NCBI RefSeq assembly: GCF_024448955.1
Contig: NZ_JAMOIH010000017.1
Coordinates: 1-64,000 of the forward strand
Origin: Stutzerimonas stutzeri
GTDB taxonomy: Bacteria; Pseudomonadota; Gammaproteobacteria; Pseudomonadales; Pseudomonadaceae
Reading direction: 5' to 3'
DNA length: 64,000 nt
A program made the position numbers and the translations under genes. The notes under the pieces were generated by a model. It was given only the letters and a program-made list of their open reading frames with translations, was not told the DNA's origin and did not search any database. Of the stretch, positions 10,898-21,460 are shown one piece after another; position 1 is the first letter of the stretch; each line of letters begins with the position of its first letter.

Positions 10898-10956
10898 CTC
10901 GCGCCCTTTTCTTGGCTTCCGGGGCGTTGGGTAGCTGTCAATTGGAGTTTCACTGA

Positions 10957-11313
10957 ATGGCCCGTATTGCAGGCGTAAACATTCCAGATAACAAGCACAC
11001 TGTTATCTCGCTGACCTACATCTATGGTGTTGGTCGCACTCGCGCGCAGACTATCTGCGCAGCTACCGGCGTAAACCCGGCAGCGAAAATCAAGGATCTC
11101 TCCGACGAGCAGGTCGAACTGCTGCGCGGCGAAGTGGCAAAGTTCATCGTTGAGGGTGATCTGCGTCGCGAAGTCAACATGAAGATCAAGCGCTTGATGG
11201 ACCTGGGTTGCTACCGCGGCCTGCGTCATCGTCGTGGTCTGCCGGTGCGCGGTCAGCGTACCAAGACCAACGCCCGCACCCGTAAGGGCCCGCGCAAGCC
11301 GATCCGCAAGTAA
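10957..11313 (+). CDS. rpsM: 30S ribosomal protein S13
   Basis: S13 (118 aa) is a head protein contacting P-site tRNA and L5. [30 protein letters not shown] is the typical start and the basic C-terminal tail [20 protein letters not shown] is complete. First gene of the alpha operon, after a 131-base gap that holds the operon promoter. Confidence 0.98.
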   Translation: MARIAGVNIPDNKHTVISLTYIYGVGRTRAQTICAATGVNPAAKIKDLSDEQVELLRGEVAKFIVEGDLRREVNMKIKRLMDLGCYRGLRHRRGLPVRGQRTKTNARTRKGPRKPIRK

Positions 11314-11332
11314 TCGCGTAGGAATTTAAGTA

Positions 11333-11722
11333 ATGGCAAAACCTGCTGCTCGTCCTCGTAAAAAAGTCAAAAAGACAGTGGTTGATGGCATCGCCCATAT
11401 CCACGCGTCTTTCAATAACACCATCATCACGATCACCGATCGCCAGGGCAACGCATTGTCCTGGGCTACTTCCGGTGGCTCGGGCTTCCGTGGTTCGCGC
11501 AAAAGCACCCCGTTCGCTGCTCAGGTAGCTGCTGAGCGCGCGGGCCAGGCTGCTCTGGAGTACGGTCTGAAGAACCTTGACGTCAACGTCAAGGGTCCAG
11601 GTCCGGGTCGTGAATCCGCCGTTCGTGCTCTGAACGGATGTGGTTATAAAATCGCCAGCATCACCGACGTGACGCCGATCCCGCACAACGGGTGCCGTCC
11701 GCCGAAGAAGCGTCGCGTGTAA
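11333..11722 (+). CDS. rpsK: 30S ribosomal protein S11
   Basis: S11 (129 aa) lies on the 30S platform near the Shine-Dalgarno helix. Motifs include [23 protein letters not shown] and the C-terminal [18 protein letters not shown], whose asparagine is the usual isoaspartate site. Length is normal; spacing is 19 bases to rpsM and 17 to rpsD. Confidence 0.98.
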   Translation: MAKPAARPRKKVKKTVVDGIAHIHASFNNTIITITDRQGNALSWATSGGSGFRGSRKSTPFAAQVAAERAGQAALEYGLKNLDVNVKGPGPGRESAVRALNGCGYKIASITDVTPIPHNGCRPPKKRRV

Positions 11723-11739
11723 TCAGGAGACAGTGAAGA

Positions 11740-12360
11740 ATGGCTCGTTATATTGGTCCCAAGTGCAAACTGTCTCGTCGTGAAGGCACCGATCTCTTTC
11801 TGAAGAGTGGTGCGCGCGCGCTCGAATCGAAATGCAACATTGAAACCCCGCCAGGTGTTCACGGCCAGCGCCGTGGGCGTCTGTCTGATTACGGTACTCA
11901 GCTGCGTGAAAAGCAGAAGGTCCGTCGTATCTATGGCGTGCTCGAGCGTCAGTTCAGCGGTTACTACAAGGAAGCGGCCAGCCGCAAGGGCGCTACCGGC
12001 GAGAATTTGCTGCAACTGCTGGAGTGCCGTCTGGATAACGTGGTTTACCGCATGGGCTTCGGCTCCACTCGTGCTGAATCGCGTCAGCTGGTTTCCCACA
12101 AGGCAATCAGTGTAAATGGCAAGACCGTGAACGTTCCGTCCTACCAGGTCAAAGCTGGTGACGTGGTTGCCGTTCGCGAGAAGTGCCGTAACCAGCTGCG
12201 TATCGCCCAAGCCCTGGAACTGTGCGTACAGCGCGGTCGTGTTGAGTGGGTCGAAGTAGATGCCGACAAGAAATCCGGCGTTTTCAAGAGTGTTCCGGCT
12301 CGCAGTGATCTGTCCGCCGACATCAACGAAAACCTGATTGTCGAGCTCTACTCCAAGTAA
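11740..12360 (+). CDS. rpsD: 30S ribosomal protein S4
   Basis: S4 (206 aa) starts 30S assembly and in E. coli represses the alpha operon. It starts [24 protein letters not shown] and contains the S4 RNA-binding domain (about residues 96-157, with [24 protein letters not shown]). The zinc-free N-terminus carries one C in the position of the usual cluster, so no zinc site is expected. Confidence 0.98.
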   Translation: MARYIGPKCKLSRREGTDLFLKSGARALESKCNIETPPGVHGQRRGRLSDYGTQLREKQKVRRIYGVLERQFSGYYKEAASRKGATGENLLQLLECRLDNVVYRMGFGSTRAESRQLVSHKAISVNGKTVNVPSYQVKAGDVVAVREKCRNQLRIAQALELCVQRGRVEWVEVDADKKSGVFKSVPARSDLSADINENLIVELYSK

Positions 12361-12382
12361 GGGCTAGAAAATAGGTGTATCC

Positions 12383-13384
12383 ATGCAGATTTCGGTAAAT
12401 GAGTTCCTGACCCCCCGCCATATCGATGTGCAGGTGGTCAGTCCGACCCGTGCCAAGATCACGCTCGAACCTCTCGAGCGTGGTTTCGGCCATACCCTGG
12501 GCAACGCGCTGCGTCGTATTCTGTTGTCCTCCATGCCCGGCTGTGCTGTGGTCGAGGCTGAGATCGACGGTGTGCTCCACGAGTACAGCGCTATCGAGGG
12601 CGTGCAGGAAGATGTCATTGAAATCCTGCTCAATCTCAAAGGTATCGCCATCAAGCTGCACGGCCGTGATGAAGTGACCTTGAGCCTGGTGAAGAAGGGC
12701 GCGGGCGCTGTTACCGCTGCCGATATCCAGCTGGATCACGATGTCGAAATCGTCAATGGCGATCATCTGATCGCCAACCTGGCGGCTAATGGTTCGATCA
12801 ACATGAAGCTCAAGGTCGCTCGCGGCCGTGGTTACGAGCCTGCTGATGCGCGTCAGAGCGACGAGGACGAAAGCCGTAGCATCGGTCGTTTGCAGCTCGA
12901 CGCCACCTTCAGCCCGGTCCGTCGCGTGGCTTATGTGGTCGAAAACGCTCGTGTCGAGCAGCGTACCAACCTGGACAAGCTGGTCATCGACTTGGAAACC
13001 AATGGCACCTTGGATCCCGAAGAGGCGATCCGTCGTGCCGCGACTATTCTGCAGCAGCAGCTGGCCGCATTTGTCGACCTCAAGGGCGACAGCGAGCCGG
13101 TTGTAGTCGAGCAGGAAGACGAGATCGATCCGATCCTTCTGCGTCCGGTTGATGATCTGGAACTGACCGTTCGTTCGGCCAACTGCCTCAAAGCAGAAAA
13201 CATCTACTACATCGGTGATCTGATTCAGCGCACCGAAGTCGAGCTGTTGAAAACGCCGAACTTGGGCAAGAAGTCTCTGACCGAAATCAAAGACGTTCTG
13301 GCCTCTCGTGGTCTGTCCCTGGGCATGCGTCTCGACAATTGGCCGCCGGCAAGTCTCAAGAAGGACGATAAGGCTACGGCCTGA
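12383..13384 (+). CDS. rpoA: RNA polymerase alpha subunit
   Basis: RpoA (333 aa) is the assembly scaffold of RNA polymerase and a contact for activators and UP elements. The N-terminal dimerisation domain (about 1-235; [26 protein letters not shown] near 28-53) is followed by an acidic linker and the C-terminal domain (about 250-320; [21 protein letters not shown] with the DNA-contacting arginine and [11 protein letters not shown]). Position between rpsD and rplQ is canonical. Confidence 0.99.
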   Translation: MQISVNEFLTPRHIDVQVVSPTRAKITLEPLERGFGHTLGNALRRILLSSMPGCAVVEAEIDGVLHEYSAIEGVQEDVIEILLNLKGIAIKLHGRDEVTLSLVKKGAGAVTAADIQLDHDVEIVNGDHLIANLAANGSINMKLKVARGRGYEPADARQSDEDESRSIGRLQLDATFSPVRRVAYVVENARVEQRTNLDKLVIDLETNGTLDPEEAIRRAATILQQQLAAFVDLKGDSEPVVVEQEDEIDPILLRPVDDLELTVRSANCLKAENIYYIGDLIQRTEVELLKTPNLGKKSLTEIKDVLASRGLSLGMRLDNWPPASLKKDDKATA

Positions 13385-13429
13385 TCGCCCATAGTCACCG
13401 AACTGATCGTTTGGTAAGGAATTTCAATC

Positions 13430-13816
13430 ATGCGTCATCGTAAAAGTGGCCGTCATCTCAGCCGCACAAGCGCACACCGCAAGGCCATGTTCCAGAACAT
13501 GGCGGTGTCGCTGTTCGAGCACGAACTGATCAAAACAACCCTGCCTAAGGCCAAGGAACTGCGTCGCGTCGCCGAGCCGCTGATCACCCTGGCCAAGGAG
13601 GACAGCGTCGCCAACCGTCGCCTGGCTTTCGACCGTACTCGCTCGAAGGCTATCGTTGGCAAACTGTTCAATGACCTGGGTCCGCGTTATGCCACCCGCC
13701 AGGGTGGTTACCTGCGTATTCTCAAGTGCGGTTTCCGCGCTGGGGACAATGCGCCCATGGCCTACGTCGAGCTGGTGGACCGTCCGGTTACCGGTGAAGT
13801 CGAAGCAGCTGAATAA
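13430..13816 (+). CDS. rplQ: 50S ribosomal protein L17
   Basis: L17 (128 aa) is a 50S protein near the exit tunnel. [46 protein letters not shown] is diagnostic. The C-terminus has a short acidic extension (VTGEVEAAE). It lies 45 bases after rpoA with an AAGGAAT site and ends the alpha operon, followed by a strong terminator. Confidence 0.98.
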   Translation: MRHRKSGRHLSRTSAHRKAMFQNMAVSLFEHELIKTTLPKAKELRRVAEPLITLAKEDSVANRRLAFDRTRSKAIVGKLFNDLGPRYATRQGGYLRILKCGFRAGDNAPMAYVELVDRPVTGEVEAAE

Positions 13817-13831
13817 GCTGGCCTAAAAAAG

Positions 13832-13862
13832 AAAACCGAGCCTGAAGGCTCGGTTTTTTTTC
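13832..13862 (+). terminator. Terminator of the alpha operon
   Basis: ACCGAGCC, loop TGAA and GGCTCGGT are followed by a run of eight T. It is a textbook intrinsic terminator 15 bases after the rplQ stop and has an A tract upstream. Confidence 0.95.
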
Positions 13863-13998
13863 GCCTGAAGATTTTGGCTATCGCTTGCGTTGATCTTGAT
13901 CATTAGAGCCTATCGGTTTGGATTCATATGATGGCGCTCAACCAGCCGGTGATGTAACCGACACTGGATAGTTCTCGAATTGCCAAGGAGCAGTAGCC

Positions 13999-15459
13999 AT
14001 GACTGATCAGCCCAAACTCACTACCGTCGCCGGTGCCCCGGTAGCCGAAAACCAGAATTCCATGACCGCCGGCCCGCGCGGCCCGATGTTGCTGCAGGAC
14101 GTGTGGTTTCTGGAGAAGCTCGCACATTTCGATCGTGAGGTGATTCCTGAGCGGCGTATGCATGCCAAAGGCTCCGGCGCCTTTGGTGAGTTCGTTGTCA
14201 CTCACGACATTACGCGCTACACCAAGGCGGCGATCTTTTCCGAAGTTGGCAGGAAGACCCCAATGTTCGCCCGGTTTTCTACCGTTGCCGGCGAGCGCGG
14301 TGCTGCCGATGCCGAACGTGACATCCGTGGCTATGCCCTGAAGTTCTATACCGAGCAAGGCAACTGGGACATGGTCGGCAACAACACGCCAGTGTTCTTT
14401 TTCCGCGATCCACTGAAATTCCCCGATCTGAACCACGCGGTCAAGCGCGACCCGCGCACCAACATGCGTAGCGCCAACAACAACTGGGACTTCTGGACCG
14501 GCCTGCCAGAGGCGTTGCACCAAATTACCTATGTGATGGGCGACCGTGGGATACCGGCCTCCTACCGACACATGCACGGTTTCGGCTCGCATACTTACAG
14601 CTTCATCAGCCCCGATAACCAGCGCTACTGGGTCAAGTTCCATTTCAAGACCCAGCAGGGCATCAAGAACCTCACCGACGCTGAAGCAGCGGCCATCGTT
14701 GCCGGTGATCGTGAAAGCTCTCAGCGTGACCTGTTCGAGGCGATCGAGCGTGGCGATTTCCCGCGCTGGACGATGTATGTGCAAGTGATGCCGGAAGTCG
14801 AGGCGGCAAGCTATCGCTTCCATCCGTTCGACCTGACCAAAGTCTGGTCGAAGAAGGATTACCCGCTGATCGAAGTGGGTTACTACGAGCTCAACCGTAA
14901 TGCCGACAACTATTTCCAGGATGTCGAGCAGGCGGCATTCACGCCCGCGAACGTGGTGCCGGGCATCAGCTTCTCACCGGACCGCATGCTGCAAGGGCGC
15001 CTGTTCTCCTACGGCGATGCGCAGCGTTATCGCCTGGGTGTCAATCATCACCAGATTCCGGTAAACGCGCCGCGTTGCCCGGTGCATAGCTTCCATCGCG
15101 ATGGTGCGATGCGGGTCGATGGCAACCATGGCGGCCGCTTGCATTACCAGCCGAACACTTACGGCGAATGGCGTGAGCAGCCGGACTTCAGCGAGCCGCC
15201 GTTGGCGCTCGAAGGCGCCGCCGCCCGTTACGACTACCGGGTGGACGATGCGGACTACTTCACTCAGCCGGGCGATCTGTTCCGGTTGATGAAGGCGGAC
15301 GAGCAGCAGCGTCTATTCGAGAACACGGCGCGGGCGATGGGCGATGCGGCGCGGCATATCAAGCTGCGGCATATCAAGCACTGCTATTTGGCTGATCCAG
15401 CCTACGGTACCGGTATCGCCAAGGCGTTGGACCTTCCGGTCGAGGAGGCGCTGGCCTAA
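13999..15459 (+). CDS. katA: Haem catalase, KatA type
   Basis: This is a monofunctional haem catalase (486 aa) that turns hydrogen peroxide into water and oxygen in the cytoplasm. It belongs to the small-subunit class, given its length and the absence of a C-terminal flavodoxin-like domain. Active-site residues are visible: distal H55 ([12 protein letters not shown]), S94, N128 ([11 protein letters not shown]) and the haem ligand Y338 ([14 protein letters not shown]). No signal peptide is seen, unlike KatB. A GGAG site lies upstream. In P. aeruginosa katA sits between rplQ and bfrA-uvrA (recalled); bfrA is missing here. Confidence 0.95.
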   Translation: MTDQPKLTTVAGAPVAENQNSMTAGPRGPMLLQDVWFLEKLAHFDREVIPERRMHAKGSGAFGEFVVTHDITRYTKAAIFSEVGRKTPMFARFSTVAGERGAADAERDIRGYALKFYTEQGNWDMVGNNTPVFFFRDPLKFPDLNHAVKRDPRTNMRSANNNWDFWTGLPEALHQITYVMGDRGIPASYRHMHGFGSHTYSFISPDNQRYWVKFHFKTQQGIKNLTDAEAAAIVAGDRESSQRDLFEAIERGDFPRWTMYVQVMPEVEAASYRFHPFDLTKVWSKKDYPLIEVGYYELNRNADNYFQDVEQAAFTPANVVPGISFSPDRMLQGRLFSYGDAQRYRLGVNHHQIPVNAPRCPVHSFHRDGAMRVDGNHGGRLHYQPNTYGEWREQPDFSEPPLALEGAAARYDYRVDDADYFTQPGDLFRLMKADEQQRLFENTARAMGDAARHIKLRHIKHCYLADPAYGTGIAKALDLPVEEALA

Positions 15460-15470
15460 GCCTTCTGTGA

Positions 15471-15504
15471 CGAAATAGCCCGCAGCATGCTGCGGGCTAT
15501 TTCG
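15471..15504. terminator. Bidirectional terminator between katA and uvrA
   Basis: A perfect 34-base palindrome (arms CGAAATAGCCCGCAGCA and its complement) lies between the two convergent genes. A/T-rich flanks on both sides of the G+C core let it work in both directions. It starts 12 bases after the katA stop. Confidence 0.85.
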
Positions 15505-15547
15505 TATTGGCCGGGTTACGGTAGGGCCCGGGGCAAACCGGTAGTGG

Positions 15548-18394
15548 TCATTCGTTCCGGGCTTGGTCACGCTCCAGCAACGGCTTGAGAAAGTGACCGG
15601 TATGCGACTGCGGCATCTCGGCAACGTCTTCAGGAGAGCCTGTCGCGATGATCTGGCCGCCCTTCGAGCCGCCCTCGGGGCCGAGGTCTACAAGCCAGTC
15701 CGCCGTCTTGATCACATCCAGATTGTGCTCGATGACCACCACCGTATTGCCGTGATCGCGAAGGCGGTGCAACACGTCCAGCAACTGCTGGATATCGGCG
15801 AAGTGCAACCCCGTGGTGGGCTCGTCGAGGATGTACAGCGTCTTGCCGGTATCCCGTTTGGACAGCTCGCGTGATAGCTTGACCCGCTGTGCCTCGCCTC
15901 CCGATAGCGTGGTCGCGCTTTGCCCGAGCTTGATGTAGGAAAGCCCCACATCTATTAGCGTCTGCAGCTTGCGCGCGACGGCTGGCACCGGATCGAAGAA
16001 TTCCCGCGCCTCTTCGATGGTCATGCCCAGCACTTCAGTAATGCTCTTGCCTTTGTACTTCACTTCCAACGTTTCGCGGTTGTAGCGCTTGCCCTTGCAC
16101 ACATCACAGGGCACGTAGATATCTGGCAGGAAGTGCATCTCTACCTTGATGACGCCGTCGCCCTGACAGGCTTCGCAGCGTCCGCCCTTGACGTTGAAGG
16201 AGAAGCGTCCAGGACCGTAGCCACGCGACCGGGCTTCTGGCACGCCGGCAAACAGTTCGCGGATCGGCGTGAACAGTCCGGTATAGGTCGCCGGGTTCGA
16301 GCGCGGTGTGCGTCCAATCGGGCTCTGGTCGATGTCCACGACCTTGTCCAGATGCTGCAGGCCATCGAACGAATCGTGAGGCGCCACCTCTAGCGTCGTC
16401 GCGCCGTTCAGGGCCGTGGCGGTTATTGGGAAGAGCGTGTTGTTGATCAGCGTCGACTTGCCCGAGCCAGATACTCCAGTGATGCAGGTGAGCAGCCCAA
16501 CAGGGATTTCCAGATCGACGTTGCGTAGATTGTTGCCGCGTGCGCCCTTGAGCCTGAGCAGCTTGCTCGTATCGCGAGGGGTGCGTTGCGCGGGATAGAG
16601 AATATTTACCCGGCCGGAAAGATAGCCGCCAGTCAGCGAGGCGGGGTCGTTCATCACCTCGTCCGGTGTGCCTTGCGCCACGATCTGCCCGCCATGCACG
16701 CCGGCACCGGGACCTATATCGACGACGTAATCGGCGAGGCGTATGGCGTCTTCGTCGTGTTCGACAACGATCACCGTATTGCCGATGTCGCGCAGGTGAC
16801 GCAGGGTGCCGAGCAGGCGTTCGTTGTCGCGCTGATGCAGGCCAATAGAAGGCTCGTCGAGGATGTACATGACTCCGACCAGTCCCGCGCCGATCTGGCT
16901 GGCTAGGCGAATGCGCTGAGCTTCGCCGCCGGACAGCGTGTCGGCGCTGCGGTCCAATGTCAGGTAGTCGAGCCCGACGTTGACCAGGAACTGCAGCCGT
17001 TCGCGGATTTCCTTGAGAATCTTGTCGGCGATCTCGCCGCGGCGCCCGGTGAGCGAGAGGCTGCCGAAATAGTCGGTGGCATCGCCGATCGGCAGACCGG
17101 TCACCGCCGGCAGGGTTTTATCGCCGACCCATACATGGCGTGCTTCACGGCGCAGTCGCGTGCCGCGACATTCGGGGCAAGGCTGAGTGCTGAGATATTT
17201 GCCCAGCTCTTCGCGTACCGAATTGGATTCGGTTTCACGGTAGCGCCGCTCGAGGTTGGGGATGATTCCCTCGAACGGGTGCGAACGTTTGACGATATCG
17301 CCGCGATCGTTCAGATAGCGGAAATCCACGTTCTCCTTTCCGCTGCCGCGCAAGACCACTTTCTGCTGCTCTGCTGGCAGAGAGTCGAATGGCTCGTCGA
17401 GGCTGAAACCATAATGCGATGCGAGCGAACCGAGCATCTGGAAGTAATAGACGTTGCGCCGATCCCAGCCGCGAATGGCGCCCTCGGCGAGGGTCAGCTC
17501 GCCATTGACCAGGCGTTTGGCGTCGAAGAACTGTTTGACGCCCAGGCCATCGCAGGTCGGGCAGGCGCCGGCCGGGTTGTTGAACGAGAACAGCTTGGGT
17601 TCGAGCTCGCTGATCGAATGTCCGCAAATCGGGCAGGCGAAGCGGGCGGAGAAAATCATCTCCTCGCTGTCACCGTCGTCGTCCATCGAGGCGACCAGCG
17701 CGATGCCGTCGGCAAGCTTGAGCGCCGTCTCGAAGGATTCGGCGAGACGCTGCTGCAGGTCGTTGCGCACCTTGAAGCGATCCACCACGACATCGATGGA
17801 ATGCTTTTTCTGTTTGTCCAGTTTCGGCAGCTCGTCGAGTTCGTAGAGCCGCCCGTTGACCCGCGCCCGCACGAAACCCTGCGCGCGCAGTTCGTCGAAT
17901 ACCGCCAGATGCTCACCCTTGCGCTCGCGAATGACGGGGGCGAGCAGCATCAGCTTACTGCCTTCCGATAGTGCCAACACCTGATCGACCATCTGGCTGA
18001 CCGTCTGGGCTTCCAGTGGTGCATCGTGATCCGGACAGCGCGGCGTACCGACGCGTGCATAAAGCAAGCGCAGGTAATCGTAGATCTCGGTAATGGTGCC
18101 GACGGTCGACCGGGGATTGTGCGAAGTCGACTTCTGCTCGATGGAGATGGCCGGGGAGAGGCCTTCGATGGTGTCGACGTCGGGCTTTTCCATCATCGAC
18201 AGGAACTGCCGAGCGTAGGCCGAGAGCGATTCGACGTAGCGGCGCTGGCCTTCGGCATAAAGCGTATCGAAGGCCAGCGAGGACTTGCCGGAACCCGACA
18301 GGCCCGTGATCACGATCAGCTTGTCACGTGGCAGTGTCAGGTCGATGTTTTTCAGGTTATGGGTACGAGCCCCACGAATCAGAATCTTGTCCAA
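15548..18394 (-). CDS. uvrA: Excinuclease ABC subunit A
   Basis: UvrA (948 aa) is the damage-recognition ATPase of nucleotide excision repair. The start is TTG at 18394: it yields [16 protein letters not shown], the conserved N-terminus, and GAGG stands five bases upstream; a longer frame to 18526 adds 44 non-conserved residues. Walker A motifs are at residues 31-39 (GLSGSGKSS) and about 640 (GVSGSGKST). Zinc modules occur near 253-283 (CPICGH...CPTCDG) and 740 (CEACQGDG...CDVCKGKR). Two DEP Walker B motifs are intact. I saw no clear LexA box in the 132-base divergent region. Confidence 0.97.
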   Translation of the reverse strand: MDKILIRGARTHNLKNIDLTLPRDKLIVITGLSGSGKSSLAFDTLYAEGQRRYVESLSAYARQFLSMMEKPDVDTIEGLSPAISIEQKSTSHNPRSTVGTITEIYDYLRLLYARVGTPRCPDHDAPLEAQTVSQMVDQVLALSEGSKLMLLAPVIRERKGEHLAVFDELRAQGFVRARVNGRLYELDELPKLDKQKKHSIDVVVDRFKVRNDLQQRLAESFETALKLADGIALVASMDDDGDSEEMIFSARFACPICGHSISELEPKLFSFNNPAGACPTCDGLGVKQFFDAKRLVNGELTLAEGAIRGWDRRNVYYFQMLGSLASHYGFSLDEPFDSLPAEQQKVVLRGSGKENVDFRYLNDRGDIVKRSHPFEGIIPNLERRYRETESNSVREELGKYLSTQPCPECRGTRLRREARHVWVGDKTLPAVTGLPIGDATDYFGSLSLTGRRGEIADKILKEIRERLQFLVNVGLDYLTLDRSADTLSGGEAQRIRLASQIGAGLVGVMYILDEPSIGLHQRDNERLLGTLRHLRDIGNTVIVVEHDEDAIRLADYVVDIGPGAGVHGGQIVAQGTPDEVMNDPASLTGGYLSGRVNILYPAQRTPRDTSKLLRLKGARGNNLRNVDLEIPVGLLTCITGVSGSGKSTLINNTLFPITATALNGATTLEVAPHDSFDGLQHLDKVVDIDQSPIGRTPRSNPATYTGLFTPIRELFAGVPEARSRGYGPGRFSFNVKGGRCEACQGDGVIKVEMHFLPDIYVPCDVCKGKRYNRETLEVKYKGKSITEVLGMTIEEAREFFDPVPAVARKLQTLIDVGLSYIKLGQSATTLSGGEAQRVKLSRELSKRDTGKTLYILDEPTTGLHFADIQQLLDVLHRLRDHGNTVVVIEHNLDVIKTADWLVDLGPEGGSKGGQIIATGSPEDVAEMPQSHTGHFLKPLLERDQARNE

Positions 18395-18526
18395 AGCAGC
18401 CTCGCGTCGCGGGCGAAAACCCGAAATTATACGGCCAGGTGCGACACAGCGGCAAAGTAGCGAGCCTGTGCCGAACCGCGGGATGACTGTTAGAATCGCC
18501 GCCGGTTCATTCAGGCGAGACCCCAC

Positions 18527-19894
18527 ATGCAGGATCCCTACAGCGAGCGCATGAGCGCCAGCGAAACTCGCGCAGCATCTGGGCTGGCCCTGGTTTTCGC
18601 GTTTCGCATGCTCGGCATGTTCATGGTGCTGCCAGTCCTGGCGACCTATGGCATGGAGCTGCAGGGAGCCACACCGGCACTGATTGGTCTCGCTATAGGT
18701 GCCTATGGTTTGACCCAGGCGGTGCTACAAATTCCGTTCGGCATGCTTTCTGATCGAGTTGGCCGTCTGCCGGTGATCTACTTTGGCTTGCTGATCTTTG
18801 CCGCGGGTGCGGTACTCGCCGCGACGGCTGATTCCGTTTGGGGCGTCATCGCCGGCCGCGTGCTGCAGGGCGCCGGTGCCATTTCAGCAGCGGTGATGGC
18901 GCTGCTTTCGGATCTCACCCGCGAGCAGCATCGCACCAAGGCGATGGCGATGATCGGTATGAGCATTGGTGTTTCATTCGCGGTGGCGATGATTCTCGGG
19001 CCGCTGCTGACGCGTGCGTTCGGTCTGTCCGGCTTGTTCTGGACGACGGCGGGGATGGCGCTGCTGGGTGTGCTGGTCGTTGCCACGCTGCCGCGCGCCC
19101 ATCGTCATCTGCGCCATCGTGAGTCGGGTGTAGCCAGGCAGGCGCTCGGCGAGACGCTGCGTCATCCGAGCCTCCTGCGCCTGGATTTCAGCATATTCGT
19201 ATTGCATGCGATTCTCATGGCCAGTTTCGTCGCATTGCCGCTGGCCTTGGTGGACGAAGCGGCGCTGCCCAGGGATGAGCACTGGTGGGTCTATCTCACC
19301 GCCCTGGTGGTCGGATTCTTCGGCATGGTGCCCTTCATCATTTATGGCGAAAAAAAGCGACAGATGAAGCGCGTCGTCTTGGGCGCCGTGGGGGTTCTGC
19401 TATTCGCCGAGCTGTTCTTCTGGTGGCTCGGTAACGGACTCTGGGCATTGGTCGTCGGCATGATCGTGTTCTTCATCGCATTCAATCTGCTGGAAGCATC
19501 TTTGCCTTCGCTGATCAGCAAGGTGGCGCCGGCCGGTGGCAAGGGTACGGCGATGGGTGTTTACTCCACGAGCCAGTTTCTCGGTGCCGGTATTGGCGGC
19601 GTCCTGGGTGGATGGTTTTACCAGCAGGGCGGCCTTGCGCTGGTTTTCGCCGGCTGCGCCGTGCTTTGCGGGTTGTGGCTGATAGTGGTTTGGGGCATGC
19701 GCGAGCCGCCTTATGTCACCGGCTTGCGGCTGCCATTGTCGACCGATGCGCTACGTAACCCCGCGCTCGCCGAGCATATGTTGGCGGTGCCTGGAGTGTC
19801 GGATGCCGTGGTGATTGCCGATGAGTCGGCCGCCTACGTCAAGGTCGACATGCAGGTGCTGGATCGGGAAGCGCTCGACCGCCTGGTCGCCTGA
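18527..19894 (+). CDS. MFS transporter, YajR-like
   Basis: The protein (455 aa) has twelve predicted membrane segments and the MFS loop motif [13 protein letters not shown] near residues 74-86. After the last helix a soluble tail (about 390-455: [28 protein letters not shown]) resembles the ferredoxin-like YAM domain of E. coli YajR. The substrate is unknown; drug or metabolite efflux is the usual guess. It is divergent from uvrA, as in P. aeruginosa (recalled). A second ATG at 18551 is a possible start. Confidence 0.85.
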   Translation: MQDPYSERMSASETRAASGLALVFAFRMLGMFMVLPVLATYGMELQGATPALIGLAIGAYGLTQAVLQIPFGMLSDRVGRLPVIYFGLLIFAAGAVLAATADSVWGVIAGRVLQGAGAISAAVMALLSDLTREQHRTKAMAMIGMSIGVSFAVAMILGPLLTRAFGLSGLFWTTAGMALLGVLVVATLPRAHRHLRHRESGVARQALGETLRHPSLLRLDFSIFVLHAILMASFVALPLALVDEAALPRDEHWWVYLTALVVGFFGMVPFIIYGEKKRQMKRVVLGAVGVLLFAELFFWWLGNGLWALVVGMIVFFIAFNLLEASLPSLISKVAPAGGKGTAMGVYSTSQFLGAGIGGVLGGWFYQQGGLALVFAGCAVLCGLWLIVVWGMREPPYVTGLRLPLSTDALRNPALAEHMLAVPGVSDAVVIADESAAYVKVDMQVLDREALDRLVA

Positions 19895-19965
19895 ACGACC
19901 TTTCGCTGATGCTGGCCGGGCGCGCTTCTCGCTGCCGACTATGCCTCCGCTTGAGGCCATCCCGG

Positions 19966-19994
19966 TTGGCCGGCAAGGGGTGGTGAGGTAAGAT
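19966..19994 (+). promoter_or_regulatory. Candidate ssb promoter
   Basis: TTGGCC (19966-19971), a 17-base spacer and TAAGAT (19989-19994) lie 83 bases before the ssb start, in the 182-base gap after the MFS gene. Confidence 0.5.
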
Positions 19995-20076
19995 TCACGG
20001 CCATTGGCTTTCGCCCCGTCACGGAGCGCTCTCCAGTGAGCCAACCCAAATTCATGTTCAAACAAAGGAGTTACCC

Positions 20077-20565
20077 ATGGCCAGAGGGGTGAATAAAGTC
20101 ATCTTGATCGGCAATGTCGGCGGCGACCCGGAAACCCGCTACATGCCCAATGGCAATGCGGTGACCAATATTACGCTGGCCACCACCGACAGCTGGAAGG
20201 ACAAGCAGACCGGCCAGCAGCAAGAGCGCACCGAGTGGCACCGTGTCGTGTTGTTCGGCAAGGTCGCTGAAATCGCTGGCGAGTACCTGCGCAAGGGCTC
20301 GCAGTGCTACATCGAAGGCCGCCTGCAAACCCGCGAATGGGAAAAGGACGGCGTCAAGCGCTACACCACCGAGATCGTGGTTGATATGGGCGGCACCATG
20401 CAGCTGCTCGGCGGCCGTGGTGGCAGTTCCGACGATGCGCCGCGTCAATCCCAGCCGCGTCCGCAACGCGAGCCGCAACAGCAGTCGCGCCCGCAGTCTC
20501 AGCCGCAGCCAGCTCAGCAGCCGGCACCGGACTACGACAGCTTCGACGACGATATTCCGTTCTAG
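20077..20565 (+). CDS. ssb: Single-stranded DNA-binding protein
   Basis: SSB (162 aa) coats single-stranded DNA in replication, recombination and repair. The OB fold covers residues 1-110 ([37 protein letters not shown]). A glutamine- and proline-rich linker leads to the acidic C-terminal tip DDDIPF that docks partner proteins. An AAAGGAG site precedes ATG 20077. The neighbouring uvrA fits the usual ssb-uvrA association. Confidence 0.97.
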   Translation: MARGVNKVILIGNVGGDPETRYMPNGNAVTNITLATTDSWKDKQTGQQQERTEWHRVVLFGKVAEIAGEYLRKGSQCYIEGRLQTREWEKDGVKRYTTEIVVDMGGTMQLLGGRGGSSDDAPRQSQPRPQREPQQQSRPQSQPQPAQQPAPDYDSFDDDIPF

Positions 20566-20575
20566 AGTTCTCTCC

Positions 20576-21460
20576 ATGCGAATGCGCCTGATGCTGTTGG
20601 GCGGCGGCAATGCCCTGGGTCAGGCGCTCATCCGCCTCGGCGCCGAGGAAGATATAAGCTTCCTCGCACCGCGCCCGCCCGACCAGGGTTGGGACGCGCC
20701 CAGCCTGACCAAATTGCTCGACGACAATCGTCCGGATGTCGTGATCAACCTCGCCTATTATTTCGACTGGTTTCAGATCGGCCATGTCGATGAAGCCGTG
20801 CTTGCCCATCAGGAGCGAGCGGTAGAGCGGTTGGCAGAGCTGTGTCAGCATCACGAGTTCGTACTGATGCAGCCGTCCAGTTACCGCGTGTTTGATGGGG
20901 CTCGTACCACCGCTTACAGCGAGAAGGACGAAGTGGCGCCGCTGGATGCGCGCAGCCGTGCGCTCTGGCGTATTGAGCAGAGCGTTCGCGCGCTCTGCCC
21001 GCGACACGTTCTGCTGCGGTTCGGTTGGTTGCTGGACGATAGTTCGGACGGTTTACTGGGGCGGTTTCTGCAGCGTCTCGAACAGGACGAGGAGCTGTGT
21101 CTTGCTGATGACCGCCGTGGCAATCCGACCCCTGTCGACGATGCGGCGCGTGTCATCCTCGCCGTGCTGAAGCAACTAGACTGTCGGGCGCCGCTGTGGG
21201 GCACCTATCATTATGGCGGGCACGAGGCGTCGACGCCGTTGGTGGTCGGCCAGGCGCTGCTTGCCGAGGCGGCCCACCATCGTCAGTTGAAAATCGATAG
21301 CCTGACCGCGGTCGCGCACGCAAGCTGTCCAGACGCTCAGGACGAGCCGCAGCATGGTGTGCTGGCCTGCAAGAAAATATTCAATACTTTCGGAATCAAG
21401 CCGCGCGCCTGGCGTACCGGATTACCGAGCCTGCTGGAGCGATACTATCGTCATGGTTGA
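20576..21460 (+). CDS. RmlD-like sugar-nucleotide reductase family protein (extended SDR)
   Basis: This 294-aa protein is an extended short-chain dehydrogenase related to dTDP-4-dehydrorhamnose reductase. The N-terminus has a nucleotide-binding motif MLLGGGNALGQAL, then NLAYYFDW, QPSSYRVFDG in the RmlD S/Y region, and LLRFGWLLDD. A clear YxxxK is not obvious, so catalytic activity is unproven. ATG 20576 lies 10 bases after ssb; the frame extends upstream inside ssb but that part is not conserved. It overlaps the next SDR gene by eight bases. I recall the same pair beside oprG in P. aeruginosa. Confidence 0.75.
   Translation: MRMRLMLLGGGNALGQALIRLGAEEDISFLAPRPPDQGWDAPSLTKLLDDNRPDVVINLAYYFDWFQIGHVDEAVLAHQERAVERLAELCQHHEFVLMQPSSYRVFDGARTTAYSEKDEVAPLDARSRALWRIEQSVRALCPRHVLLRFGWLLDDSSDGLLGRFLQRLEQDEELCLADDRRGNPTPVDDAARVILAVLKQLDCRAPLWGTYHYGGHEASTPLVVGQALLAEAAHHRQLKIDSLTAVAHASCPDAQDEPQHGVLACKKIFNTFGIKPRAWRTGLPSLLERYYRHG

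Noticed and set aside
13863-13998. OxyR binding site upstream of katA
   Set aside because: Isolated CTAT half-sites at 13878 and 13910 do not follow the ATAG-N7-CTAT spacing.
18395-18526. LexA box between uvrA and the MFS gene
   Set aside because: No CTGT-N8-ACAG match close to consensus is present.
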